From Combretum micranthum (Eukaryota > Streptophyta > Magnoliopsida > Myrtales > Combretaceae): a stretch of DNA of 64,000 nucleotides. The notes beneath the pieces were generated by a model. It saw nothing but the letters and a program-made list of their open reading frames with translations. It ran no database searches and was not told where the DNA came from. Every line of letters starts with the position of its first letter. Positions within the stretch are counted from its first letter, which is position 1. A program made the position numbers and the translations under genes. Where the stretch lies: assembly GCA_024138025.1 (NCBI GenBank), contig JAMXBD010000974.1, positions 372,001-436,000 on the forward strand. Direction: 5' to 3'. Of the stretch, positions 12,301 through 24,947 are shown in pieces.

Positions 12301-13690
12301 CAGCTGCTGCTGCTATGAAACACTTACATAACATAAAATCATTCTTAAAGTACAACTAAGGCAACAACATCCCCATGCCAAAAAATAAAAACAATCTCAA
12401 GCAACTAAATGCAAAAAAACTGCGTAATTCATATATTCTTTCATGACAAGCTCAATTAATGATCCACTTTTTCCGTATTTGTGCAATTGAACTCGAAAAT
12501 GACCAATTCATACTTTTTCAGCCGATTGTGCTTTAGAAACTCATTGAAATGTCAATATTCACATGAATTACGTAGAGATAAATATGTTATTTTACACGTT
12601 TATCAATTATATTACCAACTTAGCGCCAACAATAGAATAGTTTTATACTACAGTAAAGAGATTCTGATAAACGTAAACAATGAATATACTTGCTGCCTCG
12701 AGTTATAGTTACTCATCAGAGAATGTCGTAGACGCCGGCAATTCCATTCGTCTAAGTAATTAGACCATTGAAGTCATATCTGGAATTTTCATCAAATTGT
12801 TCTCAATTACCTCTCAAGCACATGGCTCTAGTGCACGGAAAGTAACCTTAAAGACGTGACTTATATTTTTTAAGTACGCGAGGTTGGTCTTGTTGTTTTT
12901 AGGCGTCAATAGGAATTTATTCCTCTAGAATTATAAGAAAGAATTTTTATTTTTATTTTTACTTTTGTAATCATGAAATAATTCATAAAAGATCGTATTG
13001 AAAAATTAAACTATTATAAAAACTATACCCTAATTATACTGTTGGGTGATTACATATTTATGTAGTAGTGATTATCAATAGTATTAAAGAAGGAAGGATA
13101 TTTTTTATATATTTTAAAACGATCGTAATATTAAATAAATAGAAATATAAAATATATATTATTCACCATTTCATTCATGATATCTACATTATTAAAGCTA
13201 AAAGACCTCTTTTAGTGTCTATAGTGCAAAAAAATAATTTATTTATAAATTTCATCTTTTGTCCCTAAGGATTATAAAATCCACCAACTGTTGTAATATC
13301 TACCAAATGTAAAATATAAAAACTTTAAGGATGTTATTATAATTTTATACACACACTCTCTTTCCGAAAAGCTTTAGTGAGTATTATACATCAAGTATAA
13401 TATACAAATTGTAAATAATTATTAATTATTTATTTTTTTCTTTTTAGAAGCTACTATCAAATTTTTTAAAAAATTTGAAAATATAAAAATAGATATACAA
13501 ATATGCCACGAGGCTACAAGAGGACGCAGTTTTTTACAATCATGTATATTTTTTGTTTTTCCTAACTAGCATGCATAGACAAGATAAGATAATTGTGGAA
13601 AGGTTTTTTCTTTTTTTTCTTTTTTTCCAATCATAAACAGTTGATATCTATAAAATTATAAATTAAATAATTTTATTTAATTAAATCATG
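12301..13690. other. AT-rich intergenic DNA upstream of RBCX2
   Basis: I see no gene, recognisable transposon domain or structural RNA. The 75-residue frame at 12,481-12,708 has no recognisable family and no supporting context. Confidence 0.5.
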
Positions 13691-13813
13691 ACGGATGGAA
13701 CGGCCCTAGCGTTTAATGAATTGACCCGTAATCTGACAATTCAAAACCAACGTCCCAACTTTATTTGACCAATTTAACACGTTTATGTAATCGTCGGCTG
13801 AAGAAAAGTTCTA

Positions 13814-13821
13814 CCACGTGG
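13814..13821 (+). promoter_or_regulatory. G-box (CCACGTGG) upstream of RBCX2
   Basis: A perfect palindromic G-box core lies about 505 bp upstream of the RBCX2 start codon, with a CCAAT word (CCAATTGGGA) about 40 bp downstream. G-boxes bind bZIP and bHLH factors and are common in light-regulated plant promoters. A role in this gene is inferred from position only. Confidence 0.45.
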
Positions 13822-14326
13822 CTGGAAAACGCCTATCATTTAAAGAAACCGTCCAATTGGGAAGCCCATAAAAGTGTGATAAGTCCATGCTTTTATTATT
13901 AATTTTAATAGGATTAACTTGTTATTATCTAATAATTTATATAACATTTGATTATAATTAATATTTTAATTATTATATTTATTTTAATAATTAAATTAAT
14001 TAAAATGTTCCGTACATCCTATTAGAAGGATGAATACTTTCGACTTTAAAGTCTATGTCTTTTTTTTTTTTTTTTTTTTTAATTTAGTGGAAAAATTTTT
14101 GGACCTCATAAATATCGTCTGGTTAACAAACACATACCCACCACAACATACCCTACGCCTTCTTCTTCCTTCACCCCGTACATTGAATCTCCATTTTTAA
14201 CTTCTATGAATCTTTGACTATTCCATAGCAACCCTAGTCCGCTTTTTAAAATCTATTGAATATTCTTTCTTTCTCCATAATTATTTTACTAATAAAATCC
14301 AACAACCTTACTTATAGTGAAAGAAG

Positions 14327-17300
14327 ATGGTAGGGGCTTTACCTATCGGAGGATCACCGGTTGTGGATTCCCATACCTCTCCGTGTTTGCGTCTAGATTC
14401 ATTGCCAAATAGTGTAATAAGGAAAGGAGTGGGGGATCTAGTGCCATCATACAAGAATAATGGTAACAATATTAATAATTGGCTAAGGAAAGGACAGCTC
14501 TCAAGGTGGCGGTCGGTGGAGTTAAGAAGTTCTTTTGTGGATTCATGGCACGACTGGCGGCTAGAGGTGAGGGCACTGCAGGCTGTTGGTAGTGGTCGTG
14601 GCAGACGATGGCGGAAGCCACCGAAGGGTCTTGGGTTACGGGTCGTTAATGAGTTGGCCGGCCAGTACGAGGATAGTTTTGAGGATGTTAAAACGGTATT
14701 ACACATTTCTCTTAATTATTTAAACTATAATTATTGTTTCTCTTCCAAGTATCAACGTGTGTAGATGTTTATTTAATTATAATTATAATCTTGCTGCTTT
14801 AGAAGCTTTTAAGGTGCCACAAATTATTCATGTCATCTTGAATATGCTTGGAAGTTTCAAACAGTGAAGCTACACCTTTATATAATTAACCATTGCCAGG
14901 AACTATCCATTGCTATAATATTAAAGTTCTTAGAAAGAGTTCGTAGTCTTACGATTGAATTTTTATGAGTAGAGGAGTCATTACGATGTTTGTATAAAAG
15001 AAAAGAATACCAAATAGAAATTGAGTAAATTCCATCAGGTGGTTGCAACATTTGATGGTAATTTTATTTAAGTTTTCGACATTTTAAGTGATTCAAAAAA
15101 AATTTCAGCATTTAAAGAAGTGGCTTTGTTAACACCTGTCAATAGAAAAAATATTTAATTGACCCACTTCTTTAAATGATAGGACCGTTTATATTAAAAC
15201 TTCAAATGAACTTATTCCCAAATACTGAGACCTTATGAAATTTCAAATGAAATTATTAAGAATAGTTATATAAATGGTGTACCCTAAAAGGAGTAGAAGC
15301 AATTATGATGATGAAGAGAGGACCCTAAAAGGAGAAGAAGCAATTATGATTATGAAGAGGTGAAGGGAGGAGGGAGAGAGAGAGAGTAGAGTAAAGTTTT
15401 GGGGCATAAAGTGACTATTTGTTATGTTATAGGATTCCATTTTTCCACACAAATAATTAAAAAATTCACTAAATAATAATAGATAATAGATATAATTTAA
15501 ACAATCTATATGGTTAGCTTATTAAGCACAAATGTTATGGGTGATGGTAATTTAGAAATGATTCCTTTTCCTAGCCTCGTGACTAAAATAAATAGCAACT
15601 TTCGGACTTTTTTTCTTAAATTTCAAATTTATAGTAGTACGTGCAAAGTTATGTTATATATAAAATTACTTTATATTCATATATTTACAACGAACAACTA
15701 GTGGAAAGTAATTTTTTTTAAATCATAAATTCTACAATGTAAAGTATTTGTTTATGTTTAGAAGTTGAAACATGTAACAAACACTTGTCGGATATTTATA
15801 TGATATCAAACAAAATTGTATAACCTCTAGCAAATTCTAAAATTAAAAACCTTGTAAATAATTTGTATTAATTAACCTCAAAAAATAAATAACACTTCTA
15901 TATAATTTAGAAGTTTAAGCACATACAAGAAAATTTCTTCAAATAAATTAATAATAACCAGCTCTTCCAAACTAAATAAGTTTTTTCAAAATAAAAATTT
16001 ATAGAAAATAGTTTATAAATGATAAGCTTAAATAAAAGTACTCACAAATTTTTTAAAAAAAAATTATTATTGTATATTATTTGTTATCCATCTATTTTAT
16101 TTGATAGTTTTTAATAGGATGGGATGAATTCATAATACCTTAGAATCTATACTTATACTCTTCATATATTAGAGTATAGGTTCTTAGAAAGGTATGGGGT
16201 ATAAAGAATATATAGTTTTACCTTACCTTATAAAAGTAAATTCTAGAAATTTTAATATGTATCTTATCTTATGCCCCTTAATGCTCATCTAGGTCCTACC
16301 CAATTGATTAAGGTATGAGTAGGTACCATGTACAACATGGTTACTTGATGTGTATTAGAGTATAGGTTCCAAGAAGGAAATAGGATATAAAAACTTTATG
16401 CTCTTACATTATCCTATAAGAGCATATTCTAGAAAATTTATACTTGTACTTTATCCTGTGGTCTTTAATACCTATCCGGATCCTACGTGATCGAGTTGGG
16501 TACAAATAAGTATCATGTATGATAAGGTTACCTAGTCACCCCTAATTTAGAGCATTTAGAGAAATTAATTACCCAAATATGATATTTGTGAAATTAATTA
16601 CCATTTCACCGCATTCATTATTTAGTGAAAAATCACATTTTCATTATTCCAAGAAAATTATAACAAGGTGAATTGCTTTTTGAGATGTAATTTTTTAACC
16701 GTAATTCTTTGTTAAATCGCATCTTATGCATGCGAATTTTTTTATAATTTGCTAATTCTTATCTTCAAGTTGTGATTTGTGTTGGTATCAAGCAACAGTA
16801 TATATGTGTTGCACTCCAATTTTTATAATGAAGCTTTTGATCTTTTGTAAAACAAACCATCAAATTTGTACTGCCTCTGGATTTCTTTTCCCCAACCTAG
16901 CCGAATTAACAATTGTGCATTATTGGATAAAATTCGTAATAATGTGGTGGGATTGATATAAATTGTTGTGTTTTCTTTTATGCAGCAAATTCTCAACTAT
17001 TTTACTTACAAAGCTGTTAGGACCGTTCTTACCCAGCTATATGAAATGAATCCAACGCAGTATAGGTGGTTTTATGAGTAAGTTGCATCATCACATCTTT
17101 CGTTACTGAAGTTCCTTCTTCTTGGAATTTATGAATATGATTCTTATTAAATTCAAATTTCTATATCTTTTTTCAATGAGAAGCTTTAAATATATATATA
17201 TATAATGATTAAGTGGATTAGTAAGTTCTAAGTGCACCTATTTATATAAACACCTTCCATTCAACAATAACAAAAATTGTTAGAAATAATTCGGTTGCCT

Positions 17301-18473
17301 AAAATCCATGCCATGGATGTCTCCAAATCTATTTTTATTCTACCAGTTAATGGGGATACCATAGTGTAGACAGATTTCAGTTCCTACCACCTTGCTAATT
17401 AAACTGAATTACTTCAAAATGAATTAGGAAGCTAAATCAAACCACTTAAAAATGGTATTTATGGACTAAGGTTCAAACTGCACTTATCATTTTTTTTTCT
17501 CATTTAAACATTCATTTTGTAGTTAAATTTTGATATATCTTTCTTTTATTGAACTTGAATTGATTTTCTGCATCCAAACATACTTTATTATAAAAATAGC
17601 ACAAGCTGTTCATTTAACTCGTTCCAGTTATCTATATATCAAGCAAAATGGTTTCTCTTTAATGTAAATTCGAAATTTTTTTCTTTTTTCCTTCCTCCCC
17701 ACCTTCTTAAAGCAATTGGATTCAAAACGATTTCAAACCCCTTTCTAAAAATCGTTTTATGAAGCAACTGCATTTTAAAATTTAGTTATTAAATATGACC
17801 TCTGATGCATGCAGTGTGCGTGTGTGTGTATATATCATGTTTGGTTTGTCTGTCTAGTGTCCGAATATGCCTCTCTGGGCAGCAGCTGTTCTGGGAGTTG
17901 AATTAATTGTTGCTTTAATTTCATCTTGGGCAGTTTTGTGGTGTCAAACAAGCCAGGGCATGGAAAACGATTCATCAGGACCTTGGCAAAGGTAGGTTTT
18001 TAAACCTGAAACATTATTCCTTGCTGATATCATTTATTAAGGTTAGTTTGTCTTTATGATGCCACCTATCTCATGCCAATTGCTATATATATATATATAT
18101 ATACACAATTTGTTGCGCTCTTCTTCACTAATTTCCAACATTATATATATGCTTGCAGGAGAAGCATGATCTTGCTGAAAGAGTGATGGTAACTCGTCTT
18201 CACCTATACGGAAAATGGGTCAAGGTTTGTGGTACTCATTTTATTTCAACTGCTTCTTCGTTTATATAATAAATATAAATATATATATGTATGTATATGC
18301 ACATAGTGAGAGTACAAAATAATCAGCAGTTCCTTGTCACTTTGATGCAGAAATGTAATCATGCTGAAATTTACCAGGAAATATCCGATGAGAACTTAGA
18401 GTTGATGCGTGAACGCCTGATGGAGACGGTGATATGGCCCTCGGATGACACCAGTACGGAGAAGATTGGGTGA
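14327..18473 (+). CDS. RBCX2: Chaperonin-like RbcX protein 2, chloroplastic (Rubisco assembly chaperone)
   Basis: RbcX is a small homodimeric chaperone that clamps the C-terminal tail of the Rubisco large subunit and stabilises assembly intermediates in the chloroplast stroma. Five exons: 14327-14695, 16986-17077, 17934-17991, 18159-18224 and 18351-18473. All introns are GT-AG and the spliced frame is 708 nt (235 aa plus TGA). Residues 1 to about 110 form a Ser/Arg-rich, low-acid leader that fits a plastid transit peptide. The RbcX fold follows: TYKAVRTVLTQLYEMNP, then YDFVVSNKPGHGKRF spanning the exon 2/3 junction, AERVMVTRLHLYGKW, and near the C terminus ISDENLELMRERLMETVIWP. This signature is the eukaryotic RbcX-II type rather than the cyanobacterial-like RbcX-I. 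The start is supported by its conserved opening (MVxA..GSPVxDS..SPCLxLD pattern). Length is close to, slightly above, other plant members. Function is inferred from family. Confidence 0.95.
16167..16540. repeat. Tandem duplication of ~186 bp in RBCX2 intron 1
   Basis: Two diverged head-to-tail copies start with TATTAGAGTATAGGTTC at 16,167 and 16,353. Both run through TATAAAA-rich sequence, TATCTTATC/TTTATCCTG words, GATCCTAC/GGTCCTAC words and end near CATGGTTAC/AAGGTTACC. Nothing in it is coding. Confidence 0.75.
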
Positions 18474-18736
18474 AATCATAGGAGATAATGTCCGCTTGTT
18501 AAAATCATATAGCATCCCGTTGGTTTCTGCCATTGCCATATCGTTTACCAAGTAATGAGTTCATTTTATTCAGACAATAACAATATGTAAATAGAAGCAT
18601 CAGTTTAGAATAATATGTTCTCATATTACTGATACATTCGATCCTAATTCTAGCACAATCATTTTGGCATCAAAGCACATCAAACTCTGGCAATGGAAAA
18701 TAACATTACATCCATATGGAGCTCTCAAATGCCTCA

Positions 18737-19110
18737 CGTTTGGTTTGGTATACGAGGGAACCGTTTGGAATAATATGAATTATAATGGAATGAAATAAGT
18801 TTTGGAATGATAAATCTATTCATGTAATCTATTTCTGTATTTAGAAGTATACATAGAATGGAATAGAACGACTATAAAGTTTATTTGTTTGAAATGTTCT
18901 TAGTAATAAATTTAAATATCCACCGAAAAAAAATTTAAATTATAAATACATGATAGGGTAAAAGAGGAATTCAATTAATTAATGAGGTTGGATTAGAATT
19001 GCAATTCTAGCTTTAAGAAGACAAAATCGAATTTCCTTTTAAAGTTAGAATTGTTGATTATATTCGAAAGAATCACAATTTTAACTTTTAAAAATGCATC
19101 CAAACATAAA
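18737..19110. mobile_element. Possible hAT-type MITE downstream of RBCX2
   Basis: The stretch opens with GTTTGGTTTGG and ends near CCAAACATAAAA, the usual look of small non-autonomous hAT-like elements, with AT-rich, GGAATGGAAT-type sequence between. No clear target duplication was found, so the call is weak. Confidence 0.3.
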
Positions 19111-19329
19111 AAATAGAATGAAACTCAAAATGATGAATTTATTTCTACGTATCATACATAACATTAGTGGAATCAATGGGCAACTTGATTCCCAATGGTA
19201 ATGAGATGCAAGAATCGTTACGAAATTGGCAATTTGATGAGTGAAGATTAGATCCACGCTCGCAAGCTTAAATAGTGAAGTGACCAAAAGGAGTTCATTC
19301 TGGAGATTAGACAATGGCAGATTTTAATA

Positions 19330-19660
19330 CGAATCCAATGTGGAACCATCACTTGATTTCTTCGTGGAACCTAAAACTTGAATTTCCTATCTTTGATGGT
19401 GGAGATTTTGAGTACATGGTTACATCCAGCTGAACAATTTACCGATGTGGATGATACTCAATTTCAATTAAATGTCAAGATGGTAGTTATACAACTTCAA
19501 GGAGAGGCATTGCAGAGGCATCATCAGTTTATGCGTGGAAGATGACTCGAGATCTAGCTATATAGGAGGAATATGTGGAAGCTATGAAAAAGAGATTTGT
19601 CCATGTGTCGAGTCCGGAATCACGTCTTTTCATTAGTCTTCCTTCATGCCAAGATTCTAA
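19330..19660 (+). pseudogene. Ty3/gypsy gag fragment
   Basis: The translation on + in shifting frames gives LEFPIFDGGDF, then AEQFTDVDDTQFQLNVKM and QLQGEALQRHHQFM, the pattern of the retrotransposon Gag domain (L.FP.FDG.., AEQ.F....., L.G.AL.W...). It has stops and at least one frameshift and is not followed by recognisable pol sequence. Confidence 0.65.
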
Positions 19661-20397
19661 CCATTCAATATGAATAGCCCAACCAAAAATTAAGGGAAAC
19701 ATTTTCTTTTGGAGAAAAGCATTTTAGATGGAGACTTGCCCAAATAAACAGAAAAAAAAAAAAAAAAAAACAAAAGCAAAAGGTAAAATTGTAAGTCATG
19801 CTCCAAACACATGAGATGTATCAATTTTATCACACATATCACGTAAGCGATACATGTATGACTCAACTTATCTAAGTAGGCATTTAATCCGATTTTATCT
19901 ATGAAACATTCCAATTCTTGGCAACTATTAGGTGTGCATATCTTCTAACTTCCACCCCAAGAAATTTTTTATTTATTTATTTAACATAATTACAAGCATT
20001 CATGAGAATTCTTGAAAGCGACGGTATCAATTACTACATACCTATTATCCAGCTTCTGTGGCGAAGTAGACCAAGGATAGCATCAACATAAATAATCTCA
20101 GAAAAATGAATTTCCATGGAAATGAAGGTCACACCACTTGACCATTCAAATTTTTTGCAGCCTTCTATATGGACGGAGGATGGTCAAGACAGATTGTATT
20201 AGCATGGCTACCAAAACCCAAGAGGATAGAACAAAGACTTTATTTTTGTTGTCATAATCCAAGGCCGAACAAGAATTGCCAAAGGGTGAAAAAAGAAATG
20301 CGATGGCGTTTGCTAGGAGTCGCGTGCCGATTGCCCACGTAGGTTAAAAAGAAGGTTTTCACACTAGTACTATTATCATCAAATATAACTACATAGA

Positions 20398-20957
20398 TGT
20401 AAGGTTCTTCTTGGGATAGTCACATGCGTGTCACATAGATTCCATGTCTTGCATGTGACTTTAGAGTATTAATGAGAAAATAACAATTGGCAATGGGACA
20501 GTTTAAAGAAAATAACAGATAATCTCAATATCTCGCATGCACAACTGACAAGAAAAGAAACTTGAATAGACTTCACACATCAATCTTACGATTCTTAATC
20601 AATCAAATTGAAGGTCACATGATATGCCTATTTGATCCTTGAAACCAAATGTTATTTATCTTCTTTCACCAAAAGTTGAAAATAAAGAGATGTTACTGGA
20701 TTTTTATTGGTATTTTAATGTGGATGACAATTATCAAACCATCTAAGTGATTGAGGAATGAGATAGAGCAAGATTCATACCATGCTTATCATGAATGAAC
20801 TCTCCATTGGCTAAAGCCAATGATCATCCTCCTATGATATGAACTTATCTAACTAAGGTTGGATACAGATAGGGCTATCCAATAATCTTGTTACCTAGCA
20901 CACAAGATTAGTCCAAATAAATAATAATATTTATATGTAATTCTAAGCCCATTTACA
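20398..20957 (-). mobile_element. Solo LTR related to the gypsy LTR at 34,235-35,206
   Basis: Read on - it begins TGTAAATGGGC and ends ..TTACA, so it has TG...CA ends. It aligns along its length with the LTR at 34,235-35,206 (shared blocks include CATGTGACTTTA/TGTGTGACTTTA, CCAATGATCATCCTCCTATG and AATGAACTCTCC). It lacks an internal element on either side. No 5-bp target duplication is visible. The copy at 34-35 kb differs by a MITE insertion, which this copy lacks. Confidence 0.6.
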
Positions 20958-21311
20958 TTTTTCCCTCTGACCAAAATTCTTTAAACAAAATTTAAGTATT
21001 TTGGATATTAGCTGCATTTATACATAATAAAGCCAATACTCAATGCAAATCGTGAAATGGTAGTTTTACTGCAGTGCTTTCACAGAAATGAAGACTTAAG
21101 CTTTCGTTGATAAATCAGAGTAGAAGCTGAGTGTCAATGCTATAACTTTCTACATTGCATGTAGTTGTATCATAATGCACAAACTTATAGCACCACTCCA
21201 ATTACACACATCATGTTAAGCTTCTCTAAGTGATATTGTCCCCATGAAATCATCTAATATTCATATTGGGAATATATAACTCCACACTTGTTTACTGGGC
21301 ATCATCATAAT

Positions 21312-24040
21312 TGTAAAGACCCAACATGTGTATAACTAAAAACCTCACATGTCAAGTCCCTAACCACGTATAATATACAGAAATATTATACGTAAGGTTG
21401 TCCGAAAAAGAAAGAGTTTTATAGAAATTGCTTGCTCAACTTGTTAAGATGCAAGCTTTACAAAAACTACTCAATTAAGAGTAGATAACTTTATATAAAC
21501 ACATATGGTAGTACTAACAAACATGGTACTTTAAAGATTACAAAACCAAACTTAAATATACATGCTAGAAAACTTAGGTACCTAATATTACAAAATATAG
21601 GCTTGGAGATAGCCTCAGTCTATACTATTACATTTCAAAACAAGGTGTTGCTTTTTCTCTTTCTAAGAAAAGAAAATGGAATAGTCCATCAACCTAGTCA
21701 TCCCATTCATCCAAGAATGCTTCCCAATTAGTACCACAACTCATATCGTCATAGTATTCATCATCATTGATACCTATAAGGAAAAAGTGAGCCAAGGACC
21801 CAGTATACAGCAACACAAACAAATACCATATAGCACACAATCCTGATTAATGCAATGCAAGAAATAATGGAATTATTTATCTTTATTTAAGTAACACATT
21901 TTAACACGGGAGTATTCAAACTTCGATTTTAATACATTGGAATCTAGGGGTCCTGAGTAATAGCAGTTGCTCAGCGAGTTAATATAAGCAGTCCGAATAC
22001 TTATATCTCTTACATAACTTTACAATTAATAATTTCATCTAGGATTCACAACCCTTACTTAACTTTACTTTAACTTAATCCATAGTATCACTTAGTTCAA
22101 CCATGCCCGTAAACGTGAACCAAATCATATTATTTCTTCTTAAAAATAAGCAAATGTTACACCAATACTGTTTCTCCTATCAATTACCTATTGAGCTATT
22201 TGTGAAAGTTATTGCATCATGATAGGGGTGGCCTAAGCGCCTAATCTACCATGTCAATCTTGTTAACAGGGTTGCATTCCCCGGACCAGATTCAACAGTA
22301 AATGCATAAACAATTCATACAAATTTTTAAGCCCATCTTTAATTAAATTTGATTTAATAATGTCTAACCTAGCACTCAACAAACAAGTTACTACATACCT
22401 GGATAATAAGAACTATCGGGTAAATGACCGGTATTCAAACTCGACCGAATACGAGAATCTGTCAAAGAACCATTTCATATAAAATATCATTAATTTATAA
22501 TAGAACATTAAATCATTTCGCCTTCCACAAACTCAAATAAAATATCAAACCATCATAACTTCATATTCACACATGTGTCATACTTATATATCTCATTTCA
22601 TCATTCATTAATCTATTATTATTTTATTTTTTTATATGAACAGTATCAGAGGATTTATCACACCCGTAACAAAGGCTATGATGTCTATCATGAGCACCAT
22701 CACGGCCGTGATCTTGGGCCGTGGTGTATCTCACTATCTTGTTACGCCTATATTAGGAGATCACCCCCCTATAATGAAAGTGATGTAGGCCATCATGATG
22801 AATACGGCCGTAATAACTTTGTTTAAATTTGTCAAAAAATCATTCGAAGGGATAACAGCCTTTGTAATGGCCATTATCTAAGTTGTACCCTTTAAGAAAA
22901 AGAGGTTAGAGGAGATCACTAACTTGGTAACGACTGTGATCAAGCTTTAAATATCACACAGTGGAGATAACGGCCCTCGTAACGGCCATGATCAAGGCTA
23001 TTTCATGTTTTAAAAATGAACTGAGAAGATCATAAGCCTCATAATGATTGTGACCATTAAGAAAACATACTTTCAAGGAGATAACGGCCTTGGATACGCC
23101 CGTTATGAGCAGGGTATTGGTCTCTTTACTAAGACCTTGCTTGTTTATAAAAACATATCAAAACTAACCTATAATCACAATAACAAACACTATCAAGTTC
23201 TCTTGCACCTATATGCTCATTTCACATGTATATGCACAATAATCCTAACCTAAAACATAAATCTATTCATTCATGCTTTAAGAACTCTATTATCACTCAA
23301 TCATTCAAGTTCTACTTATTTATCACTATCAACATCAACACACATATCAAATCATCATAAACTCAAAGTTCATATCTTCAAACACCTAAGGTACATGTGT
23401 TTATTTGCATACTTATTCTAATTTACATGTTATTAAACCACAAACTTATCTAAAACACTAAAGTTCTACTTCTATTCAACAATTAACATCAACTAGAAAC
23501 TATAATTAAACATAATTTGCAAGAGATCACTTTACTTACTTTTATGGCTACTAGGACCAATTAAGCCTCTCTTGCTTCTTTCTTAACTTAAATCCTTGCA
23601 CTTGCTTGTTCCTTTTATTAGTTCTTTGTTTAAAAACTAGTGAGATAAGATTTAGAAGAGATTTTGAAGTGTAATTTAGGGTTTATATTTAAAAGGATGA
23701 AGAAGATGAAGAGAGAAAGAGACGACAGTTTTGGGGTCTGTTTTGGACTGATATTTTTGTTGCATCTTCTACTTTTGGGCGTGTTGAGAAGCTTATAGAA
23801 GATGCATAGGCTTGGGCTTTGGTTGCGTATGTGGGCTTGAGTTTGATTTGCAAAAAAGATGGACTTTGGGGCTTTTTCTAAAAATTTTGCAGCACAGAGG
23901 TCTCCCGATTATTACAAAATAAAACATATCATATTCTTTTCAATACAATTCCATATATATTACTACAATCTCTTACTTTACCAACACATATATAATTCAA
24001 TTATAAGATATTATTATATTAATAATTTATCATATCATCA
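21312..24040 (-). repeat. Long LTR-like non-coding element
   Basis: The lower end reads TGTAAAGACCCAAC, like the 3' end of a reversed LTR. Near the upper part, on -, a TATA-type sequence (TTTTAAATATAAACCC, about 23,695-23,680) precedes a pyrimidine-rich leader. A comparable arrangement occurs at 60,048-63,784. It contains the irregular tandem repeat at 22,640-23,110. No coding domain is seen, so this may be a large retrotransposon derivative. Confidence 0.4.
22640..23110. repeat. Irregular ~57-bp tandem repeat (GGAGATAACGGCC type)
   Basis: Units begin with GGAGAT or GGGATAAC-type words near 22,756, 22,849, 22,911, 22,963, 23,023 and 23,077, a spacing of mostly 52-62 bp. Each carries a version of GATAACGGCC..GTAACGGCCATGATCAAG, so CGGCC/GGCCG words recur. 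Related wording (GGCCATGA, GTCGTGCC, ACGACCACGA) occurs at 56,960-57,350. Confidence 0.6.
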
Positions 24041-24947
24041 AATCAAATTATAATAACTTAATTATAACAATTTAAATCACAAAATCATCAATCAAATATA
24101 TATATAAATCAATTAATTTAGTAGGTATAATTTAGCTATTTCAGTAATAGTAAAACAGCTAAGAGTAGGTAAGAAAAATGTAAAACAACTTTTCTTGATG
24201 GTGAATAAACGTTAGGGACTCGATACTCCATGAAACTGAGCATCTTTAACTCCATAAGATTTGACAAACGACATAGCAGTTTATTATAAGCTATAGCCAA
24301 CTCAAATCGATATTTTTTGACATATTATGGGTTTCATAACTCCACAAATGTGAAAAGCTATGTCCTTTTAAAATTGACATTCCAAGCTTGAAATATCAAG
24401 TTCATTTGGGCCCACCTTTTTGCCTTTTCTTTCTTTTTCTTTAAATGAAAATCTTGTTGTGAATCTTCGTCTTTTTTTTTTTTTCACTTCAAACGCCTTT
24501 TCTATTTGTTATCTCCAACAATGGGTGGAATCTTTATTAAATTTTTTCCCAAATCTCCACTTCAACATAATCTTAGATATATGTGTCAAAAATAAACCAT
24601 AGAATCACTTTAGCTTAATCAAATTTCGATCTTAAATCTCCAATCTTTATCTTTAAGTGTCTTCTTACTAACGATAAGTAAATACATAGCAGCCAATTTA
24701 TCTTCTTGTTTCAAACTCACAGCATCAAATATCAAGTTCCCTTGAGTTTTCAATTATCAATGAAGTTGATGTTTTCTTCTTCTTCTTCTTCTTCTTCTTC
24801 TTCTTCTTTTGATTTGATGATGGTAACAACAAATCCCCTTTCATTCTTTTACTATAATTATCAACAAGTTGTAGCACTTCCTTGCATGAAATGTTCAAGA
24901 CATCGATCAATTGTAATCTTTTCTTCACTAACAACAAAATTTAATTA
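24041..24947. other. No gene recognised; contains a TTC microsatellite
   Basis: The only clear structure is the (TTC)n run at 24,773-24,808. The Ser-rich and Lys-rich open frames on the two strands here are produced by that run. Confidence 0.5.
24773..24808. repeat. (TTC)n microsatellite
   Basis: About eleven consecutive TTC/TCT units. Confidence 0.9.

Noticed and set aside
14308..14706. 132-residue open frame on - across RBCX2 exon 1
   Set aside because: It is the antisense shadow of a strongly supported coding exon and shows no family resemblance.
22575..22826. 83-residue + strand frame
   Set aside because: It overlaps the irregular tandem repeat and LTR-like DNA and has no domain.
22640..23110. 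CRISPR-like array
   Set aside because: Units are diverged, spacing is irregular, there are no unique spacers, and the DNA is plant nuclear.
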